From Sternotherus odoratus (Eukaryota > Chordata > Testudines > Kinosternidae): DNA of 64,000 nt. Shown here piece by piece: positions 1-10,346 of this stretch; position 1 is the first letter of the stretch, and the number at the start of each line of letters is the position of its first letter. The stretch spans positions 65,170,390-65,234,389 of the forward strand of contig JAVMKO010000003.1 of assembly GCA_032164245.1 (NCBI GenBank). The letters are read 5' to 3'. The notes beneath the pieces were generated by a model. That model was not told the DNA's origin, did not search any database, and saw only the letters and a program-made list of their open reading frames with translations. A program made the position numbers and the translations under genes.

Positions 1-684
1 AGAGTGTTGAAGAGGAGTATGTCTTAAGAACAATGAATGAGCCACTTGAGTTGTAAAAGAGGCTTCTGGATTTTGATCGAGTGAACTTTTAACTTTTAGG
101 AAACCATTTCACAAGCAGCTGTTCCTGTCAAGACAGTGTTCTTCATCCCAACCATAATAAACTCTTTGTTACAGGGTTAACATAATAACACATCTTTGCA
201 CTGTATAGGAAACCTTGCTTACATCTAGAAAATGTGGGAATCTACTGTATAAGTTTAGCACCCAGAAACTGTTCCTTTCGAAGAACAAATTTAGCTACTG
301 GGGGGGGGGGGGGGGGAATATAATCACATCCTCACAAGAAGCAAAAGCTTTGCTTAGCTAGTGTTTATCTGAAATCAGTAGTAAAAGGAACAATACTCTA
401 AGAGTTCAAGTCACTATATAAAATAGCTACTATCACTATTAGTGTTATTATATATGGAGAGAGATAAATCTAGTCTCACATTACCATGACTAAGCAGGAT
501 CCAGATTTACAGTGCAACTAAACCCTAAGAGAAAAGGAGAAATAAAACTAATTACGCTTCAGCATTTCTAGACTTTGCAGATTTTAATCACATATACTGT
601 CTTACTTGGACAATTTATTTATACTGTGCAGGTGAATTACAAGATTCTTGAGAAGGATGACATGAGAGGCCAGTTACCGTGCAC
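1..684. other. Sequence downstream of CD24; no gene seen
   Basis: AT-rich sequence beyond the CD24 polyadenylation site, with a 17-base G run at 300-316. No coding exon or repeat family recognised. Confidence 0.4.
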
Positions 685-2380
685 TGCCCTTTCATCATTT
701 CCTTTTATTTACAGTTTATGTCCAATGAAAATCAATAACTAATGAATCAAAGCATAATTGCACAAACATTAACTGCTTACAAAAACTAAGGAAATGACCA
801 TACATACCCAATGGCAATAATTTATTATATTTCACCCTTAATATTTTACTGTCTTTATTGGTAATAAATCATTGACAAATCAGATAGTGGATTTTTTTTT
901 AAAGTATTGAACATTTTAGTGATTTGACAGGATTTTGTATTGGGTAATCTAAATATTCATATCTGAGCATATCAACAACACTGGCCATTACTTGTTTAAA
1001 TCCGGAAAAGACTTTAGCATCAAGGTAGTTCAACTTGTTGTAGAGCCCACTTTAGATTGAGTATTGCGACTAAAACATTTGATGCTAGAGAAACAAACAA
1101 ACCAACCAATCTGTGAAAGTGTAATGCTGTTGATTCATAATTTTTTTTAAGAGAAGTATTTACAGAGATAATACAAAAGATTATTTTTTAAACTTAATTC
1201 AATTAAGACTTGAGTCTTCACATTCCAAACATCCAATCATTTCATTTCTGATTTTTGGCTTTCAGTGCTTTCCCCCCCAAACCCAAAATTATTAGCCAAT
1301 CTTTAAAGTAAAACATCACAACTGAAAATCTTCAAACAGTAAAAATTTTTCAAATTTGTGCCAAAATAAAACAACAGCATTTGAAAATTACTCAAGAGAT
1401 ACCACAAACACTTCATAGTTAAGGAGGGATTCAGGAGCCAAACAGACTTAAAAACATATTGAATTTAGGGATTGGGGGGGGGGGGGGGGGGACAGAAGAG
1501 GTTTCTCCCTTGACTTACTTTATGTTGTATAAATCACATTTACAAAATCTCCTGGTCCTTTTCTGAGAGTTTCCAATACCTCCTTCCTCTGGCACATATG
1601 GTTTAATATACAAACATTTAAATAAAATGTCAAATTAAGGGTCCCACAGTAAATAATTTCAGCTCTTCTGAAAAACAATGATTCCTAAACATTTGAAAAC
1701 TGGCCCTGACTATATAGGCATTCAATTAGCATGGTTGAAAATTAACAGAGAGGATTTCATATATAAAACTTTAGTACCCTGTTTTATCCTCAGGGCAATC
1801 CCATGCAAAGAGGAAACTAGAAGGAACCCATTTTCTTGTTATTATCTCTTTGTTACTGTTGGATTAATTCCAATTACTGTAGATATAAAGAGAATCATAA
1901 AGCTTTTTGTATTTTCTGGTGGTTTTATGAAATTTAAGTGAAAAATAAATCTCTTCAAGTCCTTATCTTGCACAGTTAGATAACCATCTATCCTTTTTTT
2001 TACCCCCCTTGGTGGAGTCTCTACCATCTGTGTTTACTGTTGCATTTGATATGTTCTCATCTTGAAATCAGAGATTCTGACCATCATCTCTTTAGGCTTC
2101 CATCTTGTTTTCAAATTCCTCTTGGCTTTGGACTGGAGCCCTTTCATTTACTTTCTGGTTGCAGTTGGTCAAATCCTTTTCATGTCACTCAGCTTTGGAA
2201 CATCAGAGACTGCGAATTTCTCTAGATCGGACTGGTACCAATTAAATTATGGAATGGAATCACATTGATTTGATGCAGAAGTTTAGTCTGGTTCATTTTC
2301 ATGATGGGTTTGCAGACAGACAGCTCAAATGATTCTGGGATCTGGATGGGGAGTGGTAGCTGTTTCCCAGCCAGAGTCTC
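685..2380 (-). other. CD24: CD24 3' untranslated region
   Basis: About 1.7 kb separates the CD24 stop from a polyadenylation signal, close to the human 3'UTR length (about 1.8 kb). The first bases after the stop and the last roughly 90 bases before the end resemble the human transcript as I remember it, including a GCTTTGATTCAT block and AAACTGTAAATAAAA. An 18-base G run (1474-1491, plus strand), hence C-rich in the mRNA, lies inside. No Alu-like insertion is present. Confidence 0.75.
704..709 (-). terminator. CD24: CD24 polyadenylation signal AATAAA
   Basis: TTTATT on the plus strand is AATAAA on the minus strand, in the context ACTGTAAATAAAAGGAAATG, which matches the human CD24 transcript end from memory. 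Cleavage is expected about 15-25 bases further on, near 680-690. Confidence 0.8.
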
Positions 2381-2569
2381 TTAACAGCAAAAATGTAGAA
2401 GAGAAATTGAGAGAAGTAAGAGGAGAGCTGTGGTTGAATGCAGGGAATTTCCATGTCCCTGCGTGGTGGTATTGTTCAGTGAATTTATGACAGCTGGCAT
2501 AGAAGTGGAACTTGCTATAGAATTATTGCTAGGGAATGTTAGGCTGGTTCCATTTGTGTTGCAGTAAGT
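2381..2569 (-). CDS. CD24: CD24 exon 2: mature mucin-like chain and GPI signal
   Basis: CD24 is a small, heavily glycosylated, GPI-anchored surface protein that carries ligands for P-selectin and Siglec-type receptors. This exon follows an AG acceptor at 2570-2571 (minus strand) and supplies 62 codons. Joined in phase 0 to exon 1 it gives 85 residues, against 80 in human. The chain is Ser/Thr/Asn rich with sequons at about residues 29, 38, 55 and 56. A hydrophobic GPI-attachment tail with five consecutive Leu follows, ending SISLLHFCC, where human ends SLSLLHLYS. The stop (2381-2383) runs directly into a 3'UTR start, TAAGAGACTC, that I recall as shared with human CD24. The middle of the protein is too diverged to align by eye; identity rests on the two ends, the splice phase, the UTR and synteny. 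The paired terminal Cys are unusual but would be removed on anchoring. Confidence 0.9.
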   Translation of the reverse strand, partial: TYCNTNGTSLTFPSNNSIASSTSMPAVINSLNNTTTQGHGNSLHSTTALLLLLSISLLHFCC

Positions 2570-4739
2570 CTATAAAGTATAAAAAAGTTAAGGGGGAAAA
2601 GGTTATATTTTTCATTAAAAGCCATTACCTGGTGTTAATATTTATGGCGTACAAAGGAGCATCCATGTTAGCGCCACTCAGACACGATGCACACTCACAA
2701 TTACATATGTCCCCCATTGTTCAATTATTAAGGACAAAGGCAACTTGAATTTCATGGAGCGGGGAGACAAAGTTTCAGTGACTAACACTTTCCGACTGTA
2801 GCTTCCCTGCCACATGGTATCAAAACTGCATGCACGGAGAACAAAATCAAATACCACAGAGAAACAGTGTCTCCATTTGAAAAATTCACCCCAAAAATCT
2901 AAAAAAAAATATATTAAAAGGAAACAAACCCAAAATAATGCCTCATGTAGGAATATGCAGATGGCTCAATTTTATTCTCGGTTCCCTACAAAATATGTAC
3001 CCCCAAAGGATCCAAATGATTTATTATAGGGACCTATTTGTTCATCTAAGTATGCAGATGTCGCAAGAGGGAGGCATTCAATCTTTCGGTCGACCTATAT
3101 TTAACTTTGTTCTTTATTAAAATACTCATAATTTAACATAGGCAAAGTACATTTGCAACAGCTCCAGCTCATCTTAAGTCCTGCTTCATTCTCTTTAAAG
3201 TGGAATAATTTTATATTAACTGTCTGAATTAAGATTTTTAACTCATACACAAAAACACTTAGTTAAAAGTCAAGTACTAGCTCTTGCATTGACTTTGTGA
3301 TTACTTTGAAGCAGGTGTCAAGGTCAATGCAAGTGTATTAAATATCTTCAGATTCCCTGGTCTCATATCAGTTCAGCTTGTTTGTAATGAGATAAGACAA
3401 CCAGGGAACTGTACTGATGAGAACATACCTGTTATTGCTGGCATAATGAGCCACATAGCTAAAGAAAACATAATTGAAAGTCCAGTACAGTTTTAGCAGG
3501 TAATAATCTATATTATGGGGCAACAAAGTCAAAATCATCTATGTGGATTTTCGTTATGGCTTCTGATTATAGGACCAGGGCCCATTTTGAACACTATTTC
3601 ACCCTAGCAGGACCTTACTTGTCATGCACACTAGAAACTTTTCAAAGTTAAATTAATTCATTAAACAAAAAGAGGAGGGAGAAAGACACAGAGACCCTGC
3701 ACACGATTAAAATACAGCCGTAATTAGTTACTGATGCGGCGACGCCAAAAAGCTTGAGCTAATATCTGGGACAAGTGGCTTGTGTTTCTGTGAACTCCAG
3801 AAGATGAGAAATGCTGGGGCAGATTCATGTAAATAAAGAGAATAGTATTTTAGAGACATGACTAGGACAAAGAATAATACTATCCGTAAAATAGTCCTTG
3901 TGTTTATTCTTTCATGCCACCGAGAATGTGCTACATCTGTCAAGGAGAAAAGACTGGCACCGTCCCGGTCTTCAAGAGCCAGAAATTTTATGTTAATTTT
4001 ACTTTTATGCTGCACCTACCTTTTCAGTGTGCAGCAGATTTTTTTTTACTGAAATCAGGTCATTGTATTGGAGAAGTTGCCAGGAGGGAAGCTGAAGTTT
4101 TGGACAGTTTGGGGATTTTGGGAAGGTGGTGGAGGCTATTTGATTTATTAAATAAGCACACTGGTTGGAAGTTTCTGACACAATCACCAGTGAAATAATT
4201 GACATTTACAATTGTCAACCTTGGATTGCAGCGCTGCCCCTCTCCCTCACTGAGACAAGAGAGCCTCTCTTTAGACCAGAGCACCACATCGGTTTGCTCT
4301 CCCTTCACAGTTGGAAACTTTTCTTCACCGCAGGATTGGCTAGATTTTCCCCTCCCCACCCTGAGAGCTCAGATTCTGCAGCTCAAGCTCCATTCTGTGG
4401 CCAATTCTACAACTTCACAAAGTACAAAGGGGCAAGTCTGCAACAGGTTAAAAACCTATAAATATCTGTCCACACCCCTAGGGGTTGATCCTGCTCCCTT
4501 TGAAATCAAGGGAAAGACTGCCCCTCAATTCAGAGGAAGTAGGAGAGGAAACTTATGTATCTATAGCAGAAACATGTTCAAGCCAGCTTTTATTTTTCTG
4601 TCTACATTGCTCAATGGTCTCATGGAGAGGGTGCTTCATTGACCCTGCCCAGCCAGAGACCTCTACAAGCTATAGAGGAGGACTCCGGGATGCAAGGCTA
4701 GCTGAACGCTGTTGCCAAATCAGACTCTAGGGGCGTGAT
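2570..4739. other. CD24 intron, distal part; no other gene seen
   Basis: Unique-looking sequence with no recognised repeat or exon. Two short hairpins lie close together at 3283-3333 (11-bp perfect arms) and 3353-3408 (9-bp arms). Confidence 0.5.
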
Positions 4740-5700
4740 CACCGTTGGGCGAGTAGCCATGTGGCTAGCGGGCTCTAAAGAACGTGCCTTCAGGGACATC
4801 GCAAAGTCCGCCCGTTGGGTCATCCTCGGCTCTGACCCGAAATCAGAAGCGCGTCTCCCGTTGATTTCCAGGGGCTTTGGATCAGGATCACCCCTGACCA
4901 GCTGGTAATGGGAATTTAGTTGTGTCCAAACCTGGCCCGTGTCTGCCCTGGGGGTTGCTAGACTCGCCTGGGTAACAGCGCACTGGCGTGTTCCTTCCCG
5001 GGGTCCCACATAAAGAAAGTTAAACTCCCAACTGATTATTAATAAAGAGAGAGAGAGAGAGAGACGCGTTGCTGGGTGAACGTGTCAGGGAGATGCGGGG
5101 CTGAGCCGCCCTCCCGCCACACAAAGCTGCCCCTGCCCCAGGAAGGTCGTGCAAACGGGAGCATGAAATACCCCCCCACCCAGACCCTCCCGCACACACG
5201 CGGCCGGGCTCCTGGCCAGCCGGGGCTAGATCCTGTCGCTTGCCCGACACGGGCGGGGGAGGGGGATCGAGAGGCGGGGGACACCCGATCAAGTGTCTCT
5301 GAATTGCACGTGGAGAGCGCGCCTGCGAGGGGCCCCCGGCGGGGCCCAGCCCTTGCGGGATGCAGCCCCCCCCCCCCCCCCGGGCGCTGCTGGAGACTGA
5401 GGCGCTCGCACCAGCCGTGGCTCCGGATAACCCCCCAACCCAGGGCATCCCCCCCCGCCTCGCCCCTCAGCCGCGATCACACCCTTCGCGGGGCATTAAA
5501 CCTGAAGCCCCCCGTGTGGGAGGCGCAGAGACCGGGCTCCTTTGGGGGCGGCCGGGGACCCTTCCCCGGGGACAGGAGTCGGGGTTGTGGGATGGAGGCT
5601 CCGGGGATCCCCCCTTGTAGGGGCGCCAGGGGCTCGAGGAGCGGGCTCCTGGTCCCCTGGCGGGCGGAGTCCTTAGGGAGCTGGGGCCAGCCCGGCTCAC

Positions 5701-5769
5701 CTGGGGGGGAAAGAGAAGCGCCAAGAGCAGGAGCCCCAGCCCGAGCTGCGCCACCAACGCCGTCCCCAT
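5701..5769 (-). CDS. CD24: CD24 exon 1: signal peptide
   Basis: The exon runs from ATG at 5769 to a Gln codon ending at 5701, followed by a consensus GTGAGC donor. Its 23 residues (MGTALVAQLGLGLLLLALLF, then PPQ) are close to the human CD24 signal peptide, with the same length and the same splice position after Gln. The frame reads on past the donor into intron without sense. The exon lies in a CpG-rich island with a TATA-like box about 100 bases upstream. Its partner exon is 3.1 kb away at 2381-2569. Confidence 0.92.
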
Positions 5770-5870
5770 GTCCCGTCCGCTCCTGGTCCTGGTCCTGGTC
5801 CTGGTCCCGCTGCTGCTGCCGCTCTCCCTGCAGACAGGAGGGCTGGAGGAGGAGAAACCCGGCTCCAGAC

Positions 5871-5877
5871 TTTATAG
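5871..5877 (-). promoter_or_regulatory. CD24: TATA-like box of CD24
   Basis: The minus strand reads CTATAAA here, 102 bases before the CD24 ATG. A start about 30 bases downstream would fall near 5845 and give a 5'UTR of roughly 75 bases. Inferred from position only. Confidence 0.55.
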
Positions 5878-6080
5878 GGGAACTGCAGCAGCTGGGACGC
5901 ACCTCCCCCTTCCCCTCGCACCTCCCCCTTCGCCCTCCTCCCTCCCCGGGCCTCCCCCTCCGCCCCTTCCTTCCCCCCTCCTCCAGTCCCCTGGCATGGG
6001 CCTCCCCGCTCCTCTCAGTCACCTCCCTCCGTCCCGACTCTGGCCCCCATTCCTGCCTTCCGCACTGACCCTGCCACGCA

Positions 6081-6771
6081 GGTCTCTGGCTTCAAGTCTC
6101 TGCCTTGCTCTTGGTCAGAGATACTCAGAGAATTAGTGGTCACCCAAACGAGCCACAGTAGTAAGAATTCATTGTGTCAGTTACTATAGCACTATATACT
6201 CATCTTTAATCAGGAAGATGGATAATTACACACCCCCATACACCACTGACCAAGTTTTATTCTGGGTAATAACATAGTAAAAGCATCCTGATTGATTAAT
6301 AGTTAAATCACACCGTGTTTTAATATCATGCGCTGTAAGAGCCACAGGAGACACATTAAAGACTCCCTTGTAATTTGGGGCCCTGAAGTATCCCTCTAGA
6401 CTCTAGAGCTTCACTTATTGTGCATCTTTCTCCCCCCACTTCTGCCTTTGGCTGCCCCCTCCTATCTGCAGTTTCTCCCTGGACCTTCAGCTGGCATGTG
6501 GATTTGCACTGCCAAAGCAAGGGTGGATGCTACTGGAGGCACAAAGAGGAACACGCTGAGTGTGTCTAGTGAGGGGACTGCAGAGTGTGAATTATGTATG
6601 GTGCAGCTGAGGGACTAGCAAACCTTCTGACATTGCAGTGTTCTGAGCTAGCCAGAGGTACTGGGGTGTGTTAGTTAATTGGCAGTCTCTCAGATGAATC
6701 CAATCAGTGTGCTTTGCAAAACAGAAAAGCAATGGTAGGGCAGGAATGCATTTGTCTTAGGAAGCGGCAGA
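6081..6771. other. Upstream flank of CD24; no gene seen
   Basis: Moderately AT-rich sequence between the CD24 island and the first Penelope fragment. Nothing recognised. Confidence 0.4.
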
Positions 6772-7865
6772 GTCTTGTAGCACCTTATAGACTAACAGAT
6801 TTTAGGGATCATGAGCTTTCGTGGGCTAAGACCCACTTCATCATATGAATGTTGTGGAAATCTCCATTGGCAGGCATAAATATGCAGGCAAGAAAGCAAG
6901 GTAAATTCAAGCAGGGTGGGCGGTGAAGCCCGTTTCCAGCAGGTGATCTGGAGGTGTGAATGCCCAGAGAGGAGAAACTGCTTTTGTAATTGGTGAGCCA
7001 TTCACAGCTAATATTAAGTCCAGACCTAATGGTGTTGAATTTGCAGATGAACTGGAGCTCAGCAGTTTCTCTTTGAAGTCTGGTTTTGAAGTTGTTTTTC
7101 TGCAGGATGGCTGTCTTGAGGTCTGCAATTGTATGCCCAGGCAGGTTCAAGTGTTCTCCTACAGGCTTTTGTATATTGCCATTCCTAATATCCATTTATC
7201 CTTTTACCTAGGGATTGTCCAGTTTGACCAATGTACATAGCAGAGGGACATTGCTGGCACATGATAGCATATATTACATTAGTAGATGTGCAGGTGAATG
7301 AACTAATGATGGTGTGACTGGTGTAGATATGTGGGCAGAGTTGGCATCAAGGTTTGTTGCATGGATTGGTTCCTGAGTTAGAGTTATGGCGCGGTGTGCT
7401 GTTGCTGGTGAGAATCTGCTTCAGGTTGGCAGGTTGTCTGTGGGCAAGGACTGGCCTGCCTCCCAGGGCCTGTAAAAGTGAGGGATCATTGTCCAGGATG
7501 GGTTGTTGGTCACTGATGATGTGTTGAAGAGGTTTTAACTGAGGACTGTGGGTGATGGACAGTGGTGGTCTGTTGGTTTCTTTCTTGGATTTGTCTTGCA
7601 GCAGAAGGCTTCTGAGTACACGTCTGGCCCTGTTTATCTGTTTCCTTACTTCCTCATGTGGGTATTGCAGTTTTAAGAATGCTTGGTGAAGATCTTGTAG
7701 GTGTTGGTCTCTGTCTGAGGGGTTGGAGCAAATGTGGTTGTACCTCAGTGCTTGGCTGTAGACAATGGAGCGTGTAGTGTGTCCGGGATGGAAGCTGGAG
7801 GCATGAAGGTAGGCAAAGCAGTTGGTGGGTTTTCGGTATAAGGTGGTATATAGGGTACGTCTCAT
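6772..7865 (-). mobile_element. Penelope-like retroelement fragment (RT end, GIY-YIG nuclease, 3' tail)
   Basis: Reading on the minus strand, the piece begins with LYRKPTN..SSFHP..TRSIVYSQALR, typical of the region after the reverse transcriptase of Penelope-like elements. It continues to a GIY-YIG endonuclease with VIYAIMCQQCPSAMYIGQTG (around 7270-7210), then NIQKPVGEHLNLPGH. The tail (6780-6850) contains the GATGAAGTGGG..TAGCCCACGAAAGCT motif also seen at 12.57 and 34.83 kb. The frame is broken by at least one stop after PCNKP and by a shift near 7195, and the 5' part of the RT is absent. It is a dead, 5'-truncated copy. Confidence 0.8.
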
Positions 7866-8226
7866 CTAGACACGATATATCAATCCTTGAATGTGCTCCC
7901 CCGTCAACTATGGAACTCCATCTCCACATAGGGTGACCAGACAGCAAGAGTGAAAAATCGGGACATGGGGTGGGGAGTAATAGGAGCCTATATAATGAAA
8001 AGACCCAAAAATCAGGATTGTCCCTATAAAATCGGGACATCTAGTCACCCTATCTTCACAAGAGGAGGAAGCAGAGTCGACGGGGGAACAGCAGCGGTCA
8101 ATTCACTGCCATGGGGATGATCAGGTAAGTCAACCTAAGATACTTTGACTTCAGCTACACTATTCACATAGCTGAAGTTGCATATCTTAGGTCAACACCC
8201 CCTCCCCACAGTGTAGAGCAGCCCTT
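7866..8226 (-). mobile_element. Harbinger-type MITE, interrupted by a hAT MITE
   Basis: Reverse-oriented relative of the elements at 8238-8506, 34026-34300 and 44484-44790. It shares the blocks GTCAACCTAAGATAC and the GACGGGGG..CTCC region. It is split at 7929-8052 by another element. Boundaries are approximate. Confidence 0.6.
7929..8052. mobile_element. Short hAT-type MITE with near-perfect 8-bp target duplication
   Basis: Terminal inverted repeats TAGGGTGACCAGA and TAGTCACCCTA bound 124 bases. Flanks TCTCCACA (7921-7928) and TCTTCACA (8053-8060) match at 7 of 8 positions, as expected of an 8-bp hAT target duplication. It sits inside the Harbinger MITE and is therefore younger. Confidence 0.75.
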
Positions 8227-8237
8227 AGGTTTATAGA

Positions 8238-8506
8238 GTTGGTCTACACTACCTGGGGGGGATTCGACCTAAGATACGCAACTTCAGCTATGTGAATAAT
8301 GTCGGCGCATCTTCGGTCAACTTACCTGGCATCCTCACGGCAGCAGCAGGCTCGCCCATCGACTCTGCTTGCACCTCTTGGTGAGCTGGATTTCCGGAGT
8401 CGATGCCTTTGGGGATCGATTTATTGCGACTAAACGAGATGCGATAAATCGATCCCTGATAGGTCAATCACTACCTGCTGATCCGGCAGGTAGTGAAGAC
8501 ATACCC
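8238..8506 (+). mobile_element. Harbinger-type MITE
   Basis: Ends GGTCTACACTACCTG and CAGGTAGTGAAGACATACC form an inverted repeat. The interior (GACCTAAGATACGCAACTTC, a GAGCTGGA..GGAGTCGA block, ATCGATTTATTGC) is repeated at 34026-34300 and 44484-44790. Both flanks carry ATAGAG. Confidence 0.75.
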
Positions 8507-8934
8507 ATAGAGATACGAGCAGGTTAATATTAGTATTTTAAAACATTAGTGTTATTAGTATTTTAAAACAAAGGCCCTTGGAGAATTAACAGAACAGGAC
8601 AAAGTCTGGTAAAGTACTTTAAAATAGACTGCCTCCAATTTTAGAGAGTGGGGGAGAAAGGGCAAGAAAAGCTGTTATTATTTCAAAACATTGTCCATTT
8701 TGATGGGAACAACAGCAGCCAAAACTTGGGTTGTTAGACCCCCTTATTCCCTTTTGTTGAGTTCATGTGTGGCTGCTGCTGAGAGGTGTAGGTGCTGGCT
8801 TTCAACTAGTCTTCAGACTCCATAAATTTGGAACTCTGAGTAACTATACTTAACCAGAGTATTTTAACTTAAAATAATGTTGTATCAAATAGTTACACAT
8901 GCTTAATATTTTTTTCTACTAAGTGATCTTATGC
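8507..8934. other. No gene or repeat recognised
   Basis: AT-rich spacer; a 14-base ATTAGTATTTTAAA motif occurs twice in tandem near 8530-8566. Confidence 0.35.
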
Positions 8935-9765
8935 TAGAACTTAAGACATATACAATAAGTGGTACTACAGGACAGCTCCTCAGAAGATTCGGAATGCATT
9001 GTGTGGCGGGACGGACCAGCCCCGCACGGGACCAGGCAGCCCCTGGCCGGAAACTCTGGCAGTGGAAGTCCAGCCCCCGCTGCACTGGGCATGCTCCAAG
9101 TGCTCTGGCTGTGTAAAGGGAGTGAGCCCAGCTCAGTCAGGGTGGGCAGCTGTAGGAGAAGGACGTGCTGGGAGAGCTCCTGCAGAGGACCAGCCCTAGC
9201 TGCATCCGGAGCCTGAGCCAGACACCGGCCCCAGCCGGCCAGGAACCCCAGGCCAGAGACAGCCGGAGCCGTGGCCGGACACCGCCTCTGGACCCACCGT
9301 CGACCACAGCCCGACGGGAGCCCCAGCCGGTGACCGGACTGAGGGGGCGATGGCCCCATCTACCACCAGGGATCAGCGGCCAGCCGGGAGCCCCCGTCAT
9401 CGGAAAGGGTAGGAACTGACCCCAGGATAGCGAGGGAGTGGTACTGCCCACCTGAGGACTTTTGAGCGTGCTGCCTTGGGGGCAGACCTTGACTCTGGCC
9501 ACTAGGCCCCACAGCGAAGGGGGCCCGCTATTGACTGGGGCCGATAGGCCACACTGCCCCGAGGTACTCTGGCCACTAGGTTACACCGCCCCACAGCGAA
9601 GGGGGCTGCTATTGACTAGGGCCGATAGGCCACACTGCCCCGAGGCTTGGGGGCAGACCCTGACCTCTGGGTCATACTGCCCCGGCCCAGAGGGCGGAAC
9701 TCTGACACATTGCTACAACCAGGGCTCTGAACCACAGCAAGTGTGGATGCAGTTAGAATAGAATT
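8935..9765 (+). repeat. GC-rich block with tandem duplication, possible LTR-retrotransposon leader
   Basis: An abrupt GC-rich island in AT-rich DNA. From about 9490 to 9645 a unit of roughly 75-80 bases (CTCTGGCCACTAGG..CGAAGGGGG..GGCCGATAGGCCACACTG) is present twice, and a third partial unit starts with TTGGGGGCAGACC. The style resembles untranslated leaders of LTR retrotransposons, but no primer-binding site or coding domain is identifiable. Open frames across it have skewed composition and look non-coding. Confidence 0.4.
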
Positions 9766-9952
9766 CTGTAGTCAGCGAGTTAGGTAAAACTCATGTTGGT
9801 TTAACTCTGTCACATCTACCACGGTTCAGTATGCCAGCATGGACAATGTCCTAGTTAACCTCTGGAGAAAGAGTTAATACTGTCCTTTTGGAGCTGCATC
9901 AAGTCAGATTTCATCCCTGGTTTTCATTCATACCAGAATGAAAAAGAGAACT

Positions 9953-10346
9953 CTTTTGTGAGCCATATCAAACATGAAGTTTAGGTTACCTTAAATTCCT
10001 TAAGCAGTGGTGGATTAGTCACTGGGCCAACTGTGCCTGTGTCCAGAGGCCCTGGCCAATTGGGGCACCCTTATGCCCCAATCAGCTCCACTCGGTGCTC
10101 CTGCTGGGGAGTGGGGTTGGGGCACGGGGGGCTTGCCCCACTTTGCCTGATGGTTGCTCCTGCCAGGGAGGGCAGAGGGGGAAACTGCAGGTGGAAGGGG
10201 TGGGGAAGGGGCCCCACTTGCTCTGGCCCAGGGCCCTCCAAACCCCTAATCCGTCTCTGTCCCTAAGTAGTGTTTGTTTCCTGTTTTTCACCACTGCTTA
10301 AGGAATTTGAGGTAACCTAACCTTCATGTTTGATGGCTCACAAAAG
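9953..10346. repeat. Foldback: inverted repeat with about 58-bp arms
   Basis: The left arm 9953-10012 (CTTTTGTGAGCCAT..AAGCAGTGGTG) is matched in reverse complement by 10289-10346 with a few differences and one small indel. The 276-bp loop is GC rich. Both arms contain CCTTAAGCAGTGGTG, so a TTAA flanks GCAGTGGTG on each side. Confidence 0.75.

Larger units (their letters stand above)
4740..6080. promoter_or_regulatory. CpG-rich island over CD24 exon 1
   Basis: This stretch is GC rich with many CG dinucleotides, in contrast to the AT-rich sequence on both sides. It spans CD24 exon 1, its upstream region and the first part of intron 1. It includes a C run (from about 5363) and a short GA microsatellite near 5046-5063. 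Several long open frames here are composition artefacts. Confidence 0.75.

Noticed and set aside
5076..6068. 330-codon open frame in the CD24 island, plus long frames on the opposite strand
   Set aside because: Pro/Arg/Gly/Ser-rich with no domain; high GC removes stop codons. It overlaps CD24 exon 1 antisense.
8934..9502. Overlapping frames in the GC-rich block at 9 kb
   Set aside because: Low-complexity products on both strands; better explained as repeat leader sequence.
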